A DNA stretch of 64,000 bases from Pedobacter sp. ok626 (GCF_900100435.1 NZ_FNEX01000016.1:1-64000), one strand, 5' to 3'; counted from the stretch's first letter, positions 29,374 through 38,896 are shown. Translations and numbers: made by a program. Notes: a model not told the origin generated them from the letters alone.

Positions 29374-31752
29374 ATGTTCGTAATAAAAAGAGATGGCCGC
29401 AAAGAAGCGGTAAGATTTGATAAAATAACGGCTCGGGTAGAGAAGTTATGCTATGGTTTTAATGTTGAACTTGTAGACCCGATCGACGTTGCCAAGAAGG
29501 TGATCGAGGGGTTGTATGATGGTGTTACAACATCAGAGCTAGATAATCTTGCAGCAGAAACAGCAGCTTCTTTAACTACAAAGCATCCTGATTATGCCCT
29601 GCTGGCTTCTCGTATAGCCGTGTCTAACCTTCATAAAAATACAACGAAGTCATTCTCCAAAACTATGGAGATGTTATATAATTATATCGACGCTAAAACT
29701 GGTAAACCAGCATCGCTGATTGCAGATGATGTTTGGGAAGTGATAGAGAAGAATGCTGATATTTTAGACAGCACAATTATATATGACAGGGATTTTGGTT
29801 TTGATTACTTCGGGTTCAAAACGTTAGAAAAATCTTACCTTCTAAAGGTTGAAGGACAAATTGTTGAGCGTCCTCAGCATTTATTTATGCGTGTTGCTGT
29901 AGGTATCCACAAAGGTGATATCGATAGTGCGATTCAAACGTATAACCTAATGAGTGAGCGTTGGTTTACACATGCTACACCAACTTTGTTTAATGCAGCT
30001 ACACCTAAACCTCAGATGTCTTCTTGCTTTTTGCTAACCATGCAGGACGATAGTATTGAAGGAATTTATGATACGTTAAAACAAACTGCTAAAATCTCTC
30101 AGAGTGCTGGTGGTATCGGTTTAAGTATTCATAACATTAGAGCTACAGGATCTTACATTGGTGGTACCAATGGTACAAGTAATGGTATTGTGCCGATGTT
30201 GAAGGTATTTAATGATACGGCACGTTATGTAGATCAAGGTGGAGGTAAACGTAAAGGTGCTTTTGCTATCTATTTAGAGCCTTGGCATGCTGATGTTTTC
30301 AGTTTCTTAGACTTGCGTAAAAACCATGGTAAAGAAGAATTGCGTGCGCGTGATTTATTCTACGCACTTTGGGTTTGCGATTTGTTTATGAGACGTGTGG
30401 AAGAGAATGGCGACTGGAGCTTATTCTGTCCACATGAAGCACCAGGTTTAGCTGATTGCTTTGGTGAAGAGTTTGATGCTTTATATGAGCGTTACGAAAA
30501 AGAAGGAAGAGCACGTAAAACCATCAAAGCACAAGAATTGTGGTTTGCTATTCTAGATTCACAAATTGAAACAGGTACACCTTATTTATTGTATAAAGAT
30601 GCTGCTAACAGCAAGTCTAACCAACAAAACCTGGGTACAATAAAAAGCTCTAACCTTTGTACAGAAATTATTGAGTACACATCTAAAGATGAAGTTGCCG
30701 TTTGTAACTTAGCTTCACTTGCTTTACCAAGATATGTAATCAACGGTGAATTTGATCACCAAAAATTATATGATGTGACTTATCAGGCTACATTAAACCT
30801 GAACAAAATCATAGATTATAACTACTACCCGGTAGAAGAAGCTAAAAACTCTAACATGCGTCACAGACCAATTGGTTTGGGTGTACAGGGCTTAGCTGAT
30901 GCCTTTATCTTAATGCGTTTGCCTTTTGAAAGTGAAGGTGCTCGTATCTTAAATAAAGAGATCTTTGAAACGATCTATTTTGCAGCTATGACTGCTTCTA
31001 ACGACCTGGCTGTTAAGCATGGTCCATATGAGACTTTTGCTGGTTCTCCTTTATCTAAGGGTAAATTCCAGTTTGATCTTTGGAATGTACAACCAGATAG
31101 CGGTCGTTGGGATTGGGAAGCTTTACGTGCGAAAGTAATGAAAGATGGTGCTTACAACTCTTTATTGGTTGCACCAATGCCAACTGCTTCTACTTCACAG
31201 ATTTTGGGTAACAACGAATGTTTTGAACCTTACACTTCTAACATTTACACAAGAAGGGTATTGAGCGGTGAGTTTATCGTGGTAAACAAACACTTGTTGA
31301 AAGATTTAGTAGCCTTAGGTTTATGGACTCCAGCTATGAAAGACAGGATTATTTTGGCTAACGGTTCTATTCAGGACATTGCTGAGATCCCTGATTATAT
31401 CAAAGAATTATATAAAACAGTTTGGGAGATCAAAATGCGTAGCATTATTGATATGGCTGCCGACAGAGGTGCTTACATCTGTCAGTCTCAATCACTAAAC
31501 TTGTTTATCAACGCTCCAAATACTTCAAAACTAACTTCAATGCATTTCTATGCTTGGAAAAAAGGATTGAAAACTGGAATGTACTATCTGCGTACTCAGG
31601 CAGCTTCTCAAGCTGTTAAGTTCACGGTAGAAAATCAAGCTGGTAAAAACATGGAGCCTGTAATTCCAGAGCACATTGAACAAAGTGCTGAAGAAATTGC
31701 AGAAGGTCCTACTTGCTCAATGGAGGAAGGTTGCATCAGCTGTTCAGGCTAA
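29374..31752 (+). CDS. nrdA: Ribonucleotide reductase class Ia, alpha subunit
   Basis: The 792-residue catalytic subunit reduces ribonucleoside diphosphates to deoxy forms. It has an ATP-cone at the N-terminus (MFVIKRDGRKEAVRFDKITARV), the active-site core (SSCFLLTMQDDSIEGIYDTL; NLCTEI with the thiyl region; NMRHRPIGLGVQGLAD) and the C-terminal shuttle cysteines in GCISCSG. With nrdB it forms the dNTP supply of the cell. The stop is followed by a good terminator. The length fits class Ia NrdA. Confidence 0.97.
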   Translation: MFVIKRDGRKEAVRFDKITARVEKLCYGFNVELVDPIDVAKKVIEGLYDGVTTSELDNLAAETAASLTTKHPDYALLASRIAVSNLHKNTTKSFSKTMEMLYNYIDAKTGKPASLIADDVWEVIEKNADILDSTIIYDRDFGFDYFGFKTLEKSYLLKVEGQIVERPQHLFMRVAVGIHKGDIDSAIQTYNLMSERWFTHATPTLFNAATPKPQMSSCFLLTMQDDSIEGIYDTLKQTAKISQSAGGIGLSIHNIRATGSYIGGTNGTSNGIVPMLKVFNDTARYVDQGGGKRKGAFAIYLEPWHADVFSFLDLRKNHGKEELRARDLFYALWVCDLFMRRVEENGDWSLFCPHEAPGLADCFGEEFDALYERYEKEGRARKTIKAQELWFAILDSQIETGTPYLLYKDAANSKSNQQNLGTIKSSNLCTEIIEYTSKDEVAVCNLASLALPRYVINGEFDHQKLYDVTYQATLNLNKIIDYNYYPVEEAKNSNMRHRPIGLGVQGLADAFILMRLPFESEGARILNKEIFETIYFAAMTASNDLAVKHGPYETFAGSPLSKGKFQFDLWNVQPDSGRWDWEALRAKVMKDGAYNSLLVAPMPTASTSQILGNNECFEPYTSNIYTRRVLSGEFIVVNKHLLKDLVALGLWTPAMKDRIILANGSIQDIAEIPDYIKELYKTVWEIKMRSIIDMAADRGAYICQSQSLNLFINAPNTSKLTSMHFYAWKKGLKTGMYYLRTQAASQAVKFTVENQAGKNMEPVIPEHIEQSAEEIAEGPTCSMEEGCISCSG

Positions 31753-31774
31753 TCATTCAGATTGATATCTCTAT

Positions 31775-31808
31775 AAAGGAGTAAGAAGCAATTCTTACTC
31801 CTTTTTTT
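31775..31808 (+). terminator. Terminator of nrdA
   Basis: AAAGGAGTAAGAA pairs with TTCTTACTCCTTT on a GCAA tetraloop, followed by more Ts. The T-run carries the TTTG of the next gene's promoter. Confidence 0.92.
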
Positions 31809-31839
31809 GTACTCCTTATTCTTCCATACCGTATCTTTG
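31806..31839 (+). promoter_or_regulatory. Promoter of the CWC gene, leaderless type
   Basis: TTTG (31806-31809) and TATCTTTG (31832-31839) fit the Bacteroidota consensus with a 22-base spacer. The start would fall about at 31845, which is the A of the ATG, so the mRNA may lack a leader. Confidence 0.6.
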
Positions 31840-31844
31840 CAGCA

Positions 31845-32048
31845 ATGGCAAAACACGAAATCATACCTTGCGAACGTTGTAGCACTCCTATAGAGTGTAA
31901 AGCGAACGCGTATACTAAATGCCAGTGCAGTGTGATTCATCTCGATTTAAATGAGGTGCAATACATTAGTGAGCTATATGATGGCTGTCTTTGCGCCAAG
32001 TGCTTATTTGAACTACAGCAAGAATATAGAGCCGATGTAACATCTTAA
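31845..32048 (+). CDS. Cysteine-rich CWC family protein
   Basis: The 67-residue protein has eight cysteines in the CWC pattern: CERC, ECKA, CQC, then CLCAKC. The family is small, presumably zinc-binding, and of unknown role. It is transcribed alone between nrdA and the putrescine genes. The ATG sits directly at the predicted transcript start. Confidence 0.88.
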   Translation: MAKHEIIPCERCSTPIECKANAYTKCQCSVIHLDLNEVQYISELYDGCLCAKCLFELQQEYRADVTS

Positions 32049-32157
32049 TTGCTAGCTGTGTAATTTATTTTCTATATTTACTTTCATTTGGATTAGCGAA
32101 TACGTGTTTTCTCTTCCGATCAAGATGGAAAATATGCCTTTTGGATTTTTTTTATTT

Positions 32158-32165
32158 TACCTTTG
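32158..32165 (+). promoter_or_regulatory. TAnnTTTG element of aguB
   Basis: TACCTTTG lies 18 bp before the aguB start codon. The -33 box is not well placed (a TTTG only 14 bases upstream). Confidence 0.45.
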
Positions 32166-32183
32166 CATTTCAAATATTGAAGA

Positions 32184-33059
32184 ATGGCTAAAGTACAGGT
32201 TGGACTGGTGCAGATGAGTTGTACCGCTAATAAACAAGAAAATTTAGATAAGGCAATTTTAAAAATTAGAGAAGCAGCGGCAAAAGGTGCACAAATTGTG
32301 TGTCTGCAAGAACTTTTCACTTCTCTATACTTTTGTGATGTTGAAGATTACGATAACTTTAATTTGGCAGAGGCTATTCCTGGCCCATCCACCGATGCTT
32401 TACAAGTTGTTGCAAAGGAATTGGGCGTGGTTATTATTGCCTCGTTATTCGAGAAGCGTACAGCAGGATTATATCATAATACCACTGCTGTTTTAGATGC
32501 TGACGGATCTTATCTGGGTAAATATCGTAAAATGCATATTCCGGATGATCCTGCTTTCTATGAGAAGTTTTACTTCACTCCCGGTGACTTAGGTTATAAG
32601 GTTTTTCAGACAAAGTTTGCTAAAATCGGTATACTGATTTGCTGGGATCAATGGTATCCTGAAGCATCGCGTATTACAGCGTTGATGGGTGCGGAGATTA
32701 TGTTTTATCCGACAGCTATTGGCTGGGCGACCGATCAGGATGAAGAAACAAATAAAGATCAATATAATGCATGGCAGACTATTCAGCGTTCTCATGCTGT
32801 AGCTAATGGTGTTCCTGTAGTAAGTGTAAACCGTGTAGGTCTTGAGCAAGATGGAGCTATGAAGTTTTGGGGCGGAAGTTTTGCAACAAATGCGCAGGGT
32901 AGGATACTTTATTTAGGTTCACATGATAATGAAGAAACTAAGGTGGTAGAATTGGATTTATCTGAATCTGATTTCTTCCGTAAACATTGGCCTTTTTTAA
33001 GAGATCGTAGAATAGATTCTTATCAGCCGATTACTAAAAGATATATTGACGAAGATTAA
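32184..33059 (+). CDS. aguB: N-carbamoylputrescine amidase
   Basis: The 291-residue nitrilase-superfamily enzyme converts N-carbamoylputrescine to putrescine, CO2 and ammonia. The catalytic triad is E43 (CLQELF), the lysine in YRKMHIPDD, and the cysteine in ILICWDQWYPEASR. The GPSTDALQVVAKELG and HAVANGVPVVSVNRVG lines are specific to this subfamily. It lies 9 bp upstream of aguA, so the agmatine route to putrescine is encoded as a unit. Confidence 0.95.
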   Translation: MAKVQVGLVQMSCTANKQENLDKAILKIREAAAKGAQIVCLQELFTSLYFCDVEDYDNFNLAEAIPGPSTDALQVVAKELGVVIIASLFEKRTAGLYHNTTAVLDADGSYLGKYRKMHIPDDPAFYEKFYFTPGDLGYKVFQTKFAKIGILICWDQWYPEASRITALMGAEIMFYPTAIGWATDQDEETNKDQYNAWQTIQRSHAVANGVPVVSVNRVGLEQDGAMKFWGGSFATNAQGRILYLGSHDNEETKVVELDLSESDFFRKHWPFLRDRRIDSYQPITKRYIDED

Positions 33060-33068
33060 CACTTACAT

Positions 33069-34175
33069 ATGTCAGCATTTAACGACGTAAAATTTCGCAA
33101 CAGCCCTAGAAACAGGAGCTATAGTTTCCCTGCAGAATGGGAACCACACGATGCTACCTGGCTAAGCTGGCCTCATAAAGAAGCCTCATGGCCTGGTAAA
33201 TTAGATAAGGTTTACGGCCCCTATTGTCAGTTTATCAAAATAATTGCTGAAGGTGAAAAGGTAAGGATTAACGTTAATGACGAAGCGATGAAAGCTTTTG
33301 CTATTTCTGAAATGGAAAAGGTAGGCGTCGATATGAGTCAGGTTGAGTTTTATTTTTTCCCAACCAATGATGCCTGGTGTAGGGATCATGGACCAGCATT
33401 TTTGATGGATGTTTATTTTTATAAAAAAGCTGTTGTAGACTGGGGGTATAATGCCTGGGGGAATAAATATCCTCCGTATGATCTGGATGATGATATTCCG
33501 ACCAAGATTGCAAATCACTTTAAGTTGCCGTTATATTATCCTGAGATAGTAATGGAGGGTGGTTCTGTTGAATTTAATGGGGATGGTACGATTTTAACCA
33601 CCACGGCTTGTTTGTTAAATGAAAACAGAAATCCGCACTTAACTAAGGAAGAGATAGAGGCGTATTTAATTAATTTTTACGGTGCAGAACAGGTTTTATG
33701 GTTGGGTGAGGGGATAGTTGGTGATGACACTGATGGCCATATTGATGACATTACCCGTTTTGTGAATGTAGATACTGTATTGACGGCAGTAGAAAGTAAT
33801 CCACTGGATGAAAACTATCTCATCCTTCAGGAGAACCTAGCAGCGCTAAAAGAGATGCGTTTATGGGATGGTAGACCATTAAATGTTGTGGAGCTGCCAA
33901 TGCCTTCGCCAGTTATTCATGAAGACACTCGCTTACCAGCTTCTTATGCGAATTTTTATATCGCTAACGCGGCGGTAATTGTACCAACGTTTAGGGATGT
34001 GAACGACGAGATTGCTTTGGAGATCATTCAAAGTGTATTCCCGGATAGAAAAGTAGTTGGTATAGATTCAACAGACATTATATGGGGACTGGGAAGCTTT
34101 CACTGTTTAAGTCAGCAAGAACCGTCACAACAAGATGGTGGTTATACGTCTCCAGGTCACCCAATTAAAAATTAA
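33069..34175 (+). CDS. aguA: Agmatine deiminase
   Basis: The 368-residue enzyme turns agmatine into N-carbamoylputrescine and ammonia. Family strings include EPHDATWLSWPHKEASWPGK, NDAWCRDHGP, GDDTDGHIDDITRFV and the catalytic cysteine C346 in GLGSFHCLSQQEPS. The two enzymes form an operon with aguB. FabG follows after five bases, probably in the same transcript. Confidence 0.95.
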   Translation: MSAFNDVKFRNSPRNRSYSFPAEWEPHDATWLSWPHKEASWPGKLDKVYGPYCQFIKIIAEGEKVRINVNDEAMKAFAISEMEKVGVDMSQVEFYFFPTNDAWCRDHGPAFLMDVYFYKKAVVDWGYNAWGNKYPPYDLDDDIPTKIANHFKLPLYYPEIVMEGGSVEFNGDGTILTTTACLLNENRNPHLTKEEIEAYLINFYGAEQVLWLGEGIVGDDTDGHIDDITRFVNVDTVLTAVESNPLDENYLILQENLAALKEMRLWDGRPLNVVELPMPSPVIHEDTRLPASYANFYIANAAVIVPTFRDVNDEIALEIIQSVFPDRKVVGIDSTDIIWGLGSFHCLSQQEPSQQDGGYTSPGHPIKN

Positions 34176-34180
34176 TATAT

Positions 34181-34924
34181 ATGAAGTTATTAGAAGGAAA
34201 GACGGCACTTATTACTGGTGCCTCTAAAGGGATAGGCCGCAAAATAGCGGAAGAGTTTGTAGCACAGGGTGCTAATGTTGCTTTTACTTATTTATCATCT
34301 GTAGAAAAGGGACAAGCCTTAGAGCAGGAATTACAAAGTTTTGGAACAAAAGTAAAGGGCTATCGTTCGGATGCATCTAAATTTGATGAAGCAGATCAAT
34401 TGATCAATGATATTGTAGCTGATTTTGGTGCTTTAGATATTGTGGTAAACAATGCGGGGATTACAAAAGATGGTTTGTTGATGCGCATGAGCGAGGAGAA
34501 CTGGGATGATGTGATCAATGTTAATTTGAAATCAGTATTTAACGTATGTAAAGCTGCTTCTAAAGTGATGATGAAAGCACGTAAAGGTTCTATCATCAAC
34601 ATGAGTTCAGTTGTAGGTGTTCAAGGAAATGCTGGACAGGCTAATTATGCGGCTTCAAAAGCTGGTATCATTGGTTTCTCTAAATCATTGGCTAAAGAAT
34701 TGGGTTCACGTAACATTCGTACCAATGTGGTGGCTCCTGGTTTTATCCGTACCGAAATGACGGATGTACTGGATCCTAAAGTTGTTAAAGGCTGGGAAGA
34801 AGGTATTCCTTTGAAAAGAGCAGGGGAGCCTGAAGATGTAGCTAATGTATGCGTATTCTTAGCTTCAGATATGAGCTCGTATGTAACTGGACAAGTACTG
34901 TCGGTTTGCGGCGGAATGTTGTAA
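34181..34924 (+). CDS. fabG: 3-oxoacyl-ACP reductase
   Basis: The 247-residue short-chain dehydrogenase has the NADP-binding TGASKGIG near residue 13, the NNAG motif, and the catalytic Ser-Tyr-Lys set (INMSSVVG; NYAASKAG). The MRMSEENWDDVINVNLKSVFN and VAPGFIRTEMTDVL lines are FabG-type. It reduces beta-ketoacyl-ACP in fatty acid synthesis. The five-base gap after aguA suggests co-transcription, although no link in function is obvious. Confidence 0.92.
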   Translation: MKLLEGKTALITGASKGIGRKIAEEFVAQGANVAFTYLSSVEKGQALEQELQSFGTKVKGYRSDASKFDEADQLINDIVADFGALDIVVNNAGITKDGLLMRMSEENWDDVINVNLKSVFNVCKAASKVMMKARKGSIINMSSVVGVQGNAGQANYAASKAGIIGFSKSLAKELGSRNIRTNVVAPGFIRTEMTDVLDPKVVKGWEEGIPLKRAGEPEDVANVCVFLASDMSSYVTGQVLSVCGGML

Positions 34925-34940
34925 GGTAAATTATAATAAG

Positions 34941-34974
34941 AATGGGCTGTATCATGATCTTGATACAGCCCATT
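34941..34974. terminator. Bidirectional terminator
   Basis: AATGGGCTGTATCA pairs perfectly with TGATACAGCCCATT around TGATCT. It lies between fabG and the convergent transpeptidase gene and closely resembles the terminator at 59782-59820. Confidence 0.92.
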
Positions 34975-34976
34975 TT

Positions 34977-35711
34977 TTATTTATAGAGATATTTGTCTTT
35001 TTGCATGACCACATTTGGTGGCACATTATGTCGCTCGAGGTAAGCATAACCTTGCTGTAGATTTTTCCAGAAAGCTTTTTGTGCGGGGAATTGAACCAGG
35101 TATTTGTTGAGATTTTTATGGCTCATTTTAAATGGAAAAATATGTACAGGAATCTGTAATTGTCCGGCATTTCTTGCTTCAACAGCCAATACATAGACTT
35201 CCTTTATTTTTTCATCTGTTAAGGGAATGCAGCCAACAGTTACGCAATTCCCATGAATATAGATGTCACCACCTGGCTTTTCCAGCCTGCTTCTTTGTCT
35301 GTCGATCTCATTCGGGTAATTTACACCAAGAGATAAATGAAAGTTGCTTTCAGGATTAAAAACATTAATGTTATAAAACCCCTCAGGTGTTTGAAGATCA
35401 CCTTCTTTTATTTTGGGGCCGAGTACACCTGAATGGGCGCAAAAGTTATATGTTTTAAATAGTTTATATGCTTTTTCCTTTTCGGACTGTAGCCATAACT
35501 CTAATTTTCCTTCGCTTTTATAAGCGGACAAATAAAGTTTAAAAGGGCCTTTAATTCCGGCCTGTGTCAATTCCTTTTGTAGTGCGTTCCATTTCTCACT
35601 ATAGGCAGTTTTTACCCTTGTAAAGGATAATTGTTTAGTTTTAAATTCCGATTGAGCAAATGCCGGTGAGGTAATGCTGAATAATAAAATGAGCTTTAAG
35701 TAGGCTTTCAT
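34977..35711 (-). CDS. YafK-like L,D-transpeptidase family protein
   Basis: From ATG at 35709-35711 the precursor is 244 residues with a signal peptide (MKAYLKLILLFSITSPAFAQ). The YkuD-type catalytic motif is YIHGNCVTVGCIPLTDEKI, with the His and the nucleophile Cys. Family members of the YafK branch cut or form links between peptidoglycan and other envelope partners. The region NFCAHSGVLGPKIKEGDLQTPEGFYNIN is also conserved. The upstream Met at 35720 is less likely as it lies outside the signal. Confidence 0.9.
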   Translation of the reverse strand: MKAYLKLILLFSITSPAFAQSEFKTKQLSFTRVKTAYSEKWNALQKELTQAGIKGPFKLYLSAYKSEGKLELWLQSEKEKAYKLFKTYNFCAHSGVLGPKIKEGDLQTPEGFYNINVFNPESNFHLSLGVNYPNEIDRQRSRLEKPGGDIYIHGNCVTVGCIPLTDEKIKEVYVLAVEARNAGQLQIPVHIFPFKMSHKNLNKYLVQFPAQKAFWKNLQQGYAYLERHNVPPNVVMQKDKYLYK

Positions 35712-35794
35712 GTTTAACAAGCGTTTGGTAAAACAAACTTAGATAAAATGCTTAGTAGTTTATTTTAAAATTTAGCATCTTTATCCAAATACTT

Positions 35795-37882
35795 ATGAGC
35801 GATTCTTTTAACTTCTATACCTTTTTGTCTCTGTTTGTATGCCTGCTTATAGGTGTCTTGTTTGCCTGGTTATTGTACGGCAAGACAAAAGATCTGGATA
35901 AAAGGCTGCGTTATGGATTGGCTATTGCACGTACGATTGTGGTTACAGCCATTGGTTTTTTGCTTTTCTTTCCATTGATCAGAAGTGTTTCTTATAACCC
36001 TGAGAAACCTATTATTGTTATCGGGCAGGACAATTCCCTATCTGTAGGAAATATTACGTCTACGGGCTTTAATAAGCAGCTCTATGAAGAGCAAATGCAG
36101 CGCCTTGCAAAGGAACTATCCGAACAATATGAAGTGAGTATTTATAATTTTAGCGATAGTGTTAAATCTGGCTTTGATTTTTCTAATCAGGGCAAGCTGA
36201 GTAATGGAGCACAACTGATTGCGAAGTTGAATGACGAATACCTGAATAGGAATGTTGGTGCAGTTATTTTAGCTTCGGATGGGATTTTTAACCGTGGTGG
36301 GAGTCCGCTTTATGAGTTAAATAAATTAAAAGCGCCCGTTTATACGATTGCCCTTGGAGATACGGTTCCCAAAAAGGATTTACTGATTGCCAATATCAAT
36401 CATAACAATTTGGTTTATCGTGATAATGATTTTACCATAGAGGTACAGGTACAAGCCTTTGAAGCTCGGGGCACAGAAAGCCAGCTGTCTGTGAGTACTA
36501 ATGGAAAAAGGATATACGGGGAGCGTTTGGCGGTTACATCAGATGCCTTTGTCAAAAATATTCCTATTAAACTTAAAGCAACCGGCTTAGGTCTGCAAAA
36601 GTATACCGTGGAGTTAAGTCCTGTGTCAAGCGAGATCTCTGAAAAGAACAACGTTCAGCTTATTTTTATTGATGTGATAGATGCAAAGCAAAAGGTGCTT
36701 ATTGCTGCAGCCGGACCACATCCTGATATTACGGCACTAAAGCAAGCCATCGCAGTTCAAAAAAACTTTGAGGTAAAAGTTGCAATGGCAGAAGAATTAA
36801 ATACTTTGCGCCCTGAGGACTATGGGCTGGTTATCTTATATCAGTTGCCTTCTACGGTGTTTGATGCTTCTTCATTTATTAATAAATTAAGCGCAGCGAA
36901 TGTTGCTGTATGGCACATCCTAGGGGCTCAAAGCAATATAAATTCATTTAATCAGCTGCAAAAACAAGTGCGGTTTAGTGGGAGTAACAATACTTTGCAG
37001 GAGACATTTAGTGATGTAAACACTGGATTTACTGCATTTGATCTGGATAAGGCAATGGCTAAACAGATTGCAAGCTTTGACCCTTTACAGGCTCCCTTTG
37101 GTAATGTGGTGGTAAATGGAAATAGTTCCGTTGTGTTGAACCAACGCATTGGGAAAATTGGTACAGATTACCCACAGCTATTTTTTATGGCGGATAATGG
37201 CAAGAAAACAGGTTTTTTAATAGGAGAGGGATTGTGGCGCTGGAAACTTTCTGAAGCTGGAGAAGCGCAGCAAGAGCCAATGGTATTTAATAGCTTAATC
37301 TCTAAAACTGTTCAGTACCTTTCTGTTAAGGATGACAAACGGAAATTTAAAGTATATGCCGCCAAAAATACTTTTGACGAGAATGAAAATATACTCCTCA
37401 ACGCAGTATTGTATAATGATAGTTATGTTTCGGTAAATACTCCTGATGTGAGTATCACCATTAAAAATGATGCCGGTAAAGCTTTTAAGTTCTTGTTTTC
37501 CAGAACTGATGCGGCTTATCAGCTTGATGCGGGAACCTTACCTGCGGGTAATTACACATATACAGCAACCACAGTATTGGGGAATAAAAATTATGCTGTA
37601 CAAGGTGTTTTTTATGTGAATGCGATGGTCGCAGAATACCAGCAAACGGTTGCCAACCATCAATTGTTAAATACTATGTCGGTACAAACAGGCGGGAAAA
37701 TGTATATGCCACAGGATTTATTGACGTTGGTTGATGCAATAAGGTCGAACGATCAGATCAAAACATTGAGTTATGAAGATCGGAAGTACGAAGAATTAAT
37801 TAACTTTAAGTGGCTGTTTGTGCTGATTATGGCATTGCTAACTATGGAATGGTTCTTCCGTAAAAGAAACGGCGAAATTTAA
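35795..37882 (+). CDS. VWA-like membrane protein, function unknown
   Basis: The 695-residue protein has two N-terminal membrane helices (about 9-28 and 42-62), a von Willebrand A-like domain starting near 70 with a MIDAS-type DNSLS string (PIIVIGQDNSLSVGN) and VGAVILASDGIFNRG. Several beta-rich domains follow, and one C-terminal helix (FKWLFVLIMALLTMEWFF). This layout matches the BatA-like or CFB-group VWA proteins of Bacteroidota that sit in the inner membrane with most of the chain in the periplasm. The role is unknown. The TRIC channel gene follows after 12 bp. Confidence 0.8.
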   Translation: MSDSFNFYTFLSLFVCLLIGVLFAWLLYGKTKDLDKRLRYGLAIARTIVVTAIGFLLFFPLIRSVSYNPEKPIIVIGQDNSLSVGNITSTGFNKQLYEEQMQRLAKELSEQYEVSIYNFSDSVKSGFDFSNQGKLSNGAQLIAKLNDEYLNRNVGAVILASDGIFNRGGSPLYELNKLKAPVYTIALGDTVPKKDLLIANINHNNLVYRDNDFTIEVQVQAFEARGTESQLSVSTNGKRIYGERLAVTSDAFVKNIPIKLKATGLGLQKYTVELSPVSSEISEKNNVQLIFIDVIDAKQKVLIAAAGPHPDITALKQAIAVQKNFEVKVAMAEELNTLRPEDYGLVILYQLPSTVFDASSFINKLSAANVAVWHILGAQSNINSFNQLQKQVRFSGSNNTLQETFSDVNTGFTAFDLDKAMAKQIASFDPLQAPFGNVVVNGNSSVVLNQRIGKIGTDYPQLFFMADNGKKTGFLIGEGLWRWKLSEAGEAQQEPMVFNSLISKTVQYLSVKDDKRKFKVYAAKNTFDENENILLNAVLYNDSYVSVNTPDVSITIKNDAGKAFKFLFSRTDAAYQLDAGTLPAGNYTYTATTVLGNKNYAVQGVFYVNAMVAEYQQTVANHQLLNTMSVQTGGKMYMPQDLLTLVDAIRSNDQIKTLSYEDRKYEELINFKWLFVLIMALLTMEWFFRKRNGEI

Positions 37883-37894
37883 CAAAGAAAAGCT

Positions 37895-38506
37895 ATGCAG
37901 ATCAATACAATGGAAACCATTGAAACATTGGGTACCGTCGCATTTGCGATATCCGGAACTTTTGCTGCTATGCAAAGACGACTGGATCCATTTGGCGTAC
38001 TGATCATTGCTTTTGTAACTTCTATTGGTGGAGGTACCGTTAGGGACCTTTTGGTGGGGGATACACCTGTTGCCTGGATGAGGGATGTAAATTATTGTCT
38101 GCTGATTTTACTGACCAGCCTTGCAACTATCTTCTTTAAAACTCACATTAAAAAGTTCAAGGTAACATTGTTCCTTTTCGACTCACTGGGCTTGGGTTTA
38201 TTTACGATGCTGGGGATTCAGAAAGGGATTACGTTTGGGCTAGATCCTGGTATCTGTGTGGCGCTTGGTACCATTACCGGTTGTTTTGGTGGTGTGATCC
38301 GGGATACCCTGTTAAATACGATTCCTATAATTTTCCATAAAGAAATATATGCGACAGCCTGTATTTTAGGAGGAATCTTATTTTTTCTGTTAAAGTATTT
38401 TAACGTTACAGATGGCGCATCTACAGTTATTGTAATTGCCTTTATATTTATATTGAGGGTAATTGTAGTTCGCTTTAAGCTTGCCTTGCCTAAGTTTGGG
38501 TATTAA
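37895..38506 (+). CDS. TRIC-type cation channel (YadS/UPF0126 family)
   Basis: The 203-residue membrane protein has two copies of the UPF0126 motif: SIGGGTVRDLLVG near residues 47-59 and CFGGVIRDTLL near 130-140. Each half has three helices. Bacterial TRIC homologues form trimeric cation channels. An ATG five codons later would give METIETLGTVAFA, which also fits. The stop overlaps that of the convergent DivIC gene by four bases. Confidence 0.9.
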   Translation: MQINTMETIETLGTVAFAISGTFAAMQRRLDPFGVLIIAFVTSIGGGTVRDLLVGDTPVAWMRDVNYCLLILLTSLATIFFKTHIKKFKVTLFLFDSLGLGLFTMLGIQKGITFGLDPGICVALGTITGCFGGVIRDTLLNTIPIIFHKEIYATACILGGILFFLLKYFNVTDGASTVIVIAFIFILRVIVVRFKLALPKFGY

Positions 38507-38802
38507 TCCTTAGGGGCTTCTTTAATGATTACAAAGACATCTTCATTGTCTTTTTTCATAAAGTATTTCTCACGCGCAAATTTCTCGGCGGTGTTTAAAT
38601 TGGTATTCAGCTCGTTTAAGTCTTTTTTAACTTGCGAAATCTCTTTAACATAGAAGTCCTTCTCTTCCTGAAGCTTATTTACTTCAGATTTGAACTCATA
38701 CTGAGAGATCATATCATTCCTATCGAAAAACAACATCCATACTATAAACGCTGCTACAGACAGGAAGTATTTGTTGCGGACTAGTTCTAATATGCGATTC
38801 AT
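38503..38802 (-). CDS. Septum formation initiator, FtsB/DivIC type
   Basis: From ATG at 38800-38802 the protein has 99 residues: a short cytosolic start, one membrane helix (YFLSVAAFIVWMLFF), and a periplasmic coiled coil (SEVNKLQEEKDFYVKEISQVKKDLNELN). It ends with the AREKYFMKKDNEDVFVI line typical of FtsB/DivIC proteins. It would take part in the FtsQLB-type division complex. The gene lies downstream of enolase on the same strand, past a terminator. Enolase next to ftsB is a widespread arrangement. Confidence 0.88.
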   Translation of the reverse strand: MNRILELVRNKYFLSVAAFIVWMLFFDRNDMISQYEFKSEVNKLQEEKDFYVKEISQVKKDLNELNTNLNTAEKFAREKYFMKKDNEDVFVIIKEAPKD

Positions 38803-38820
38803 GATATACAAATGTAAATA

Positions 38821-38851
38821 AAAATAACAATTCTGCATGAATTGTTATTTT
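38821..38851. promoter_or_regulatory. 12-bp inverted repeat before the FtsB/DivIC gene
   Basis: AAAATAACAATT and AATTGTTATTTT are perfect inverted copies around CTGCATG, just 19 bp upstream of the FtsB-like start. There is no T-run of terminator type on the minus strand beyond the stem. It may be an operator or a leader stem; the AACAATT core also occurs in the dyad at 6347. Confidence 0.45.
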
Positions 38852-38866
38852 GTTTTGCTAAAAGCA

Positions 38867-38896
38867 AAAAAAGAGCCTGAGGACAGGCTCTTTTTT
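38867..38896. terminator. Terminator of enolase
   Basis: AAAAAAGAGCCTG pairs with CAGGCTCTTTTTT on an AGGA loop, 19 bp after the enolase stop, with T-runs in both directions. Confidence 0.9.
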
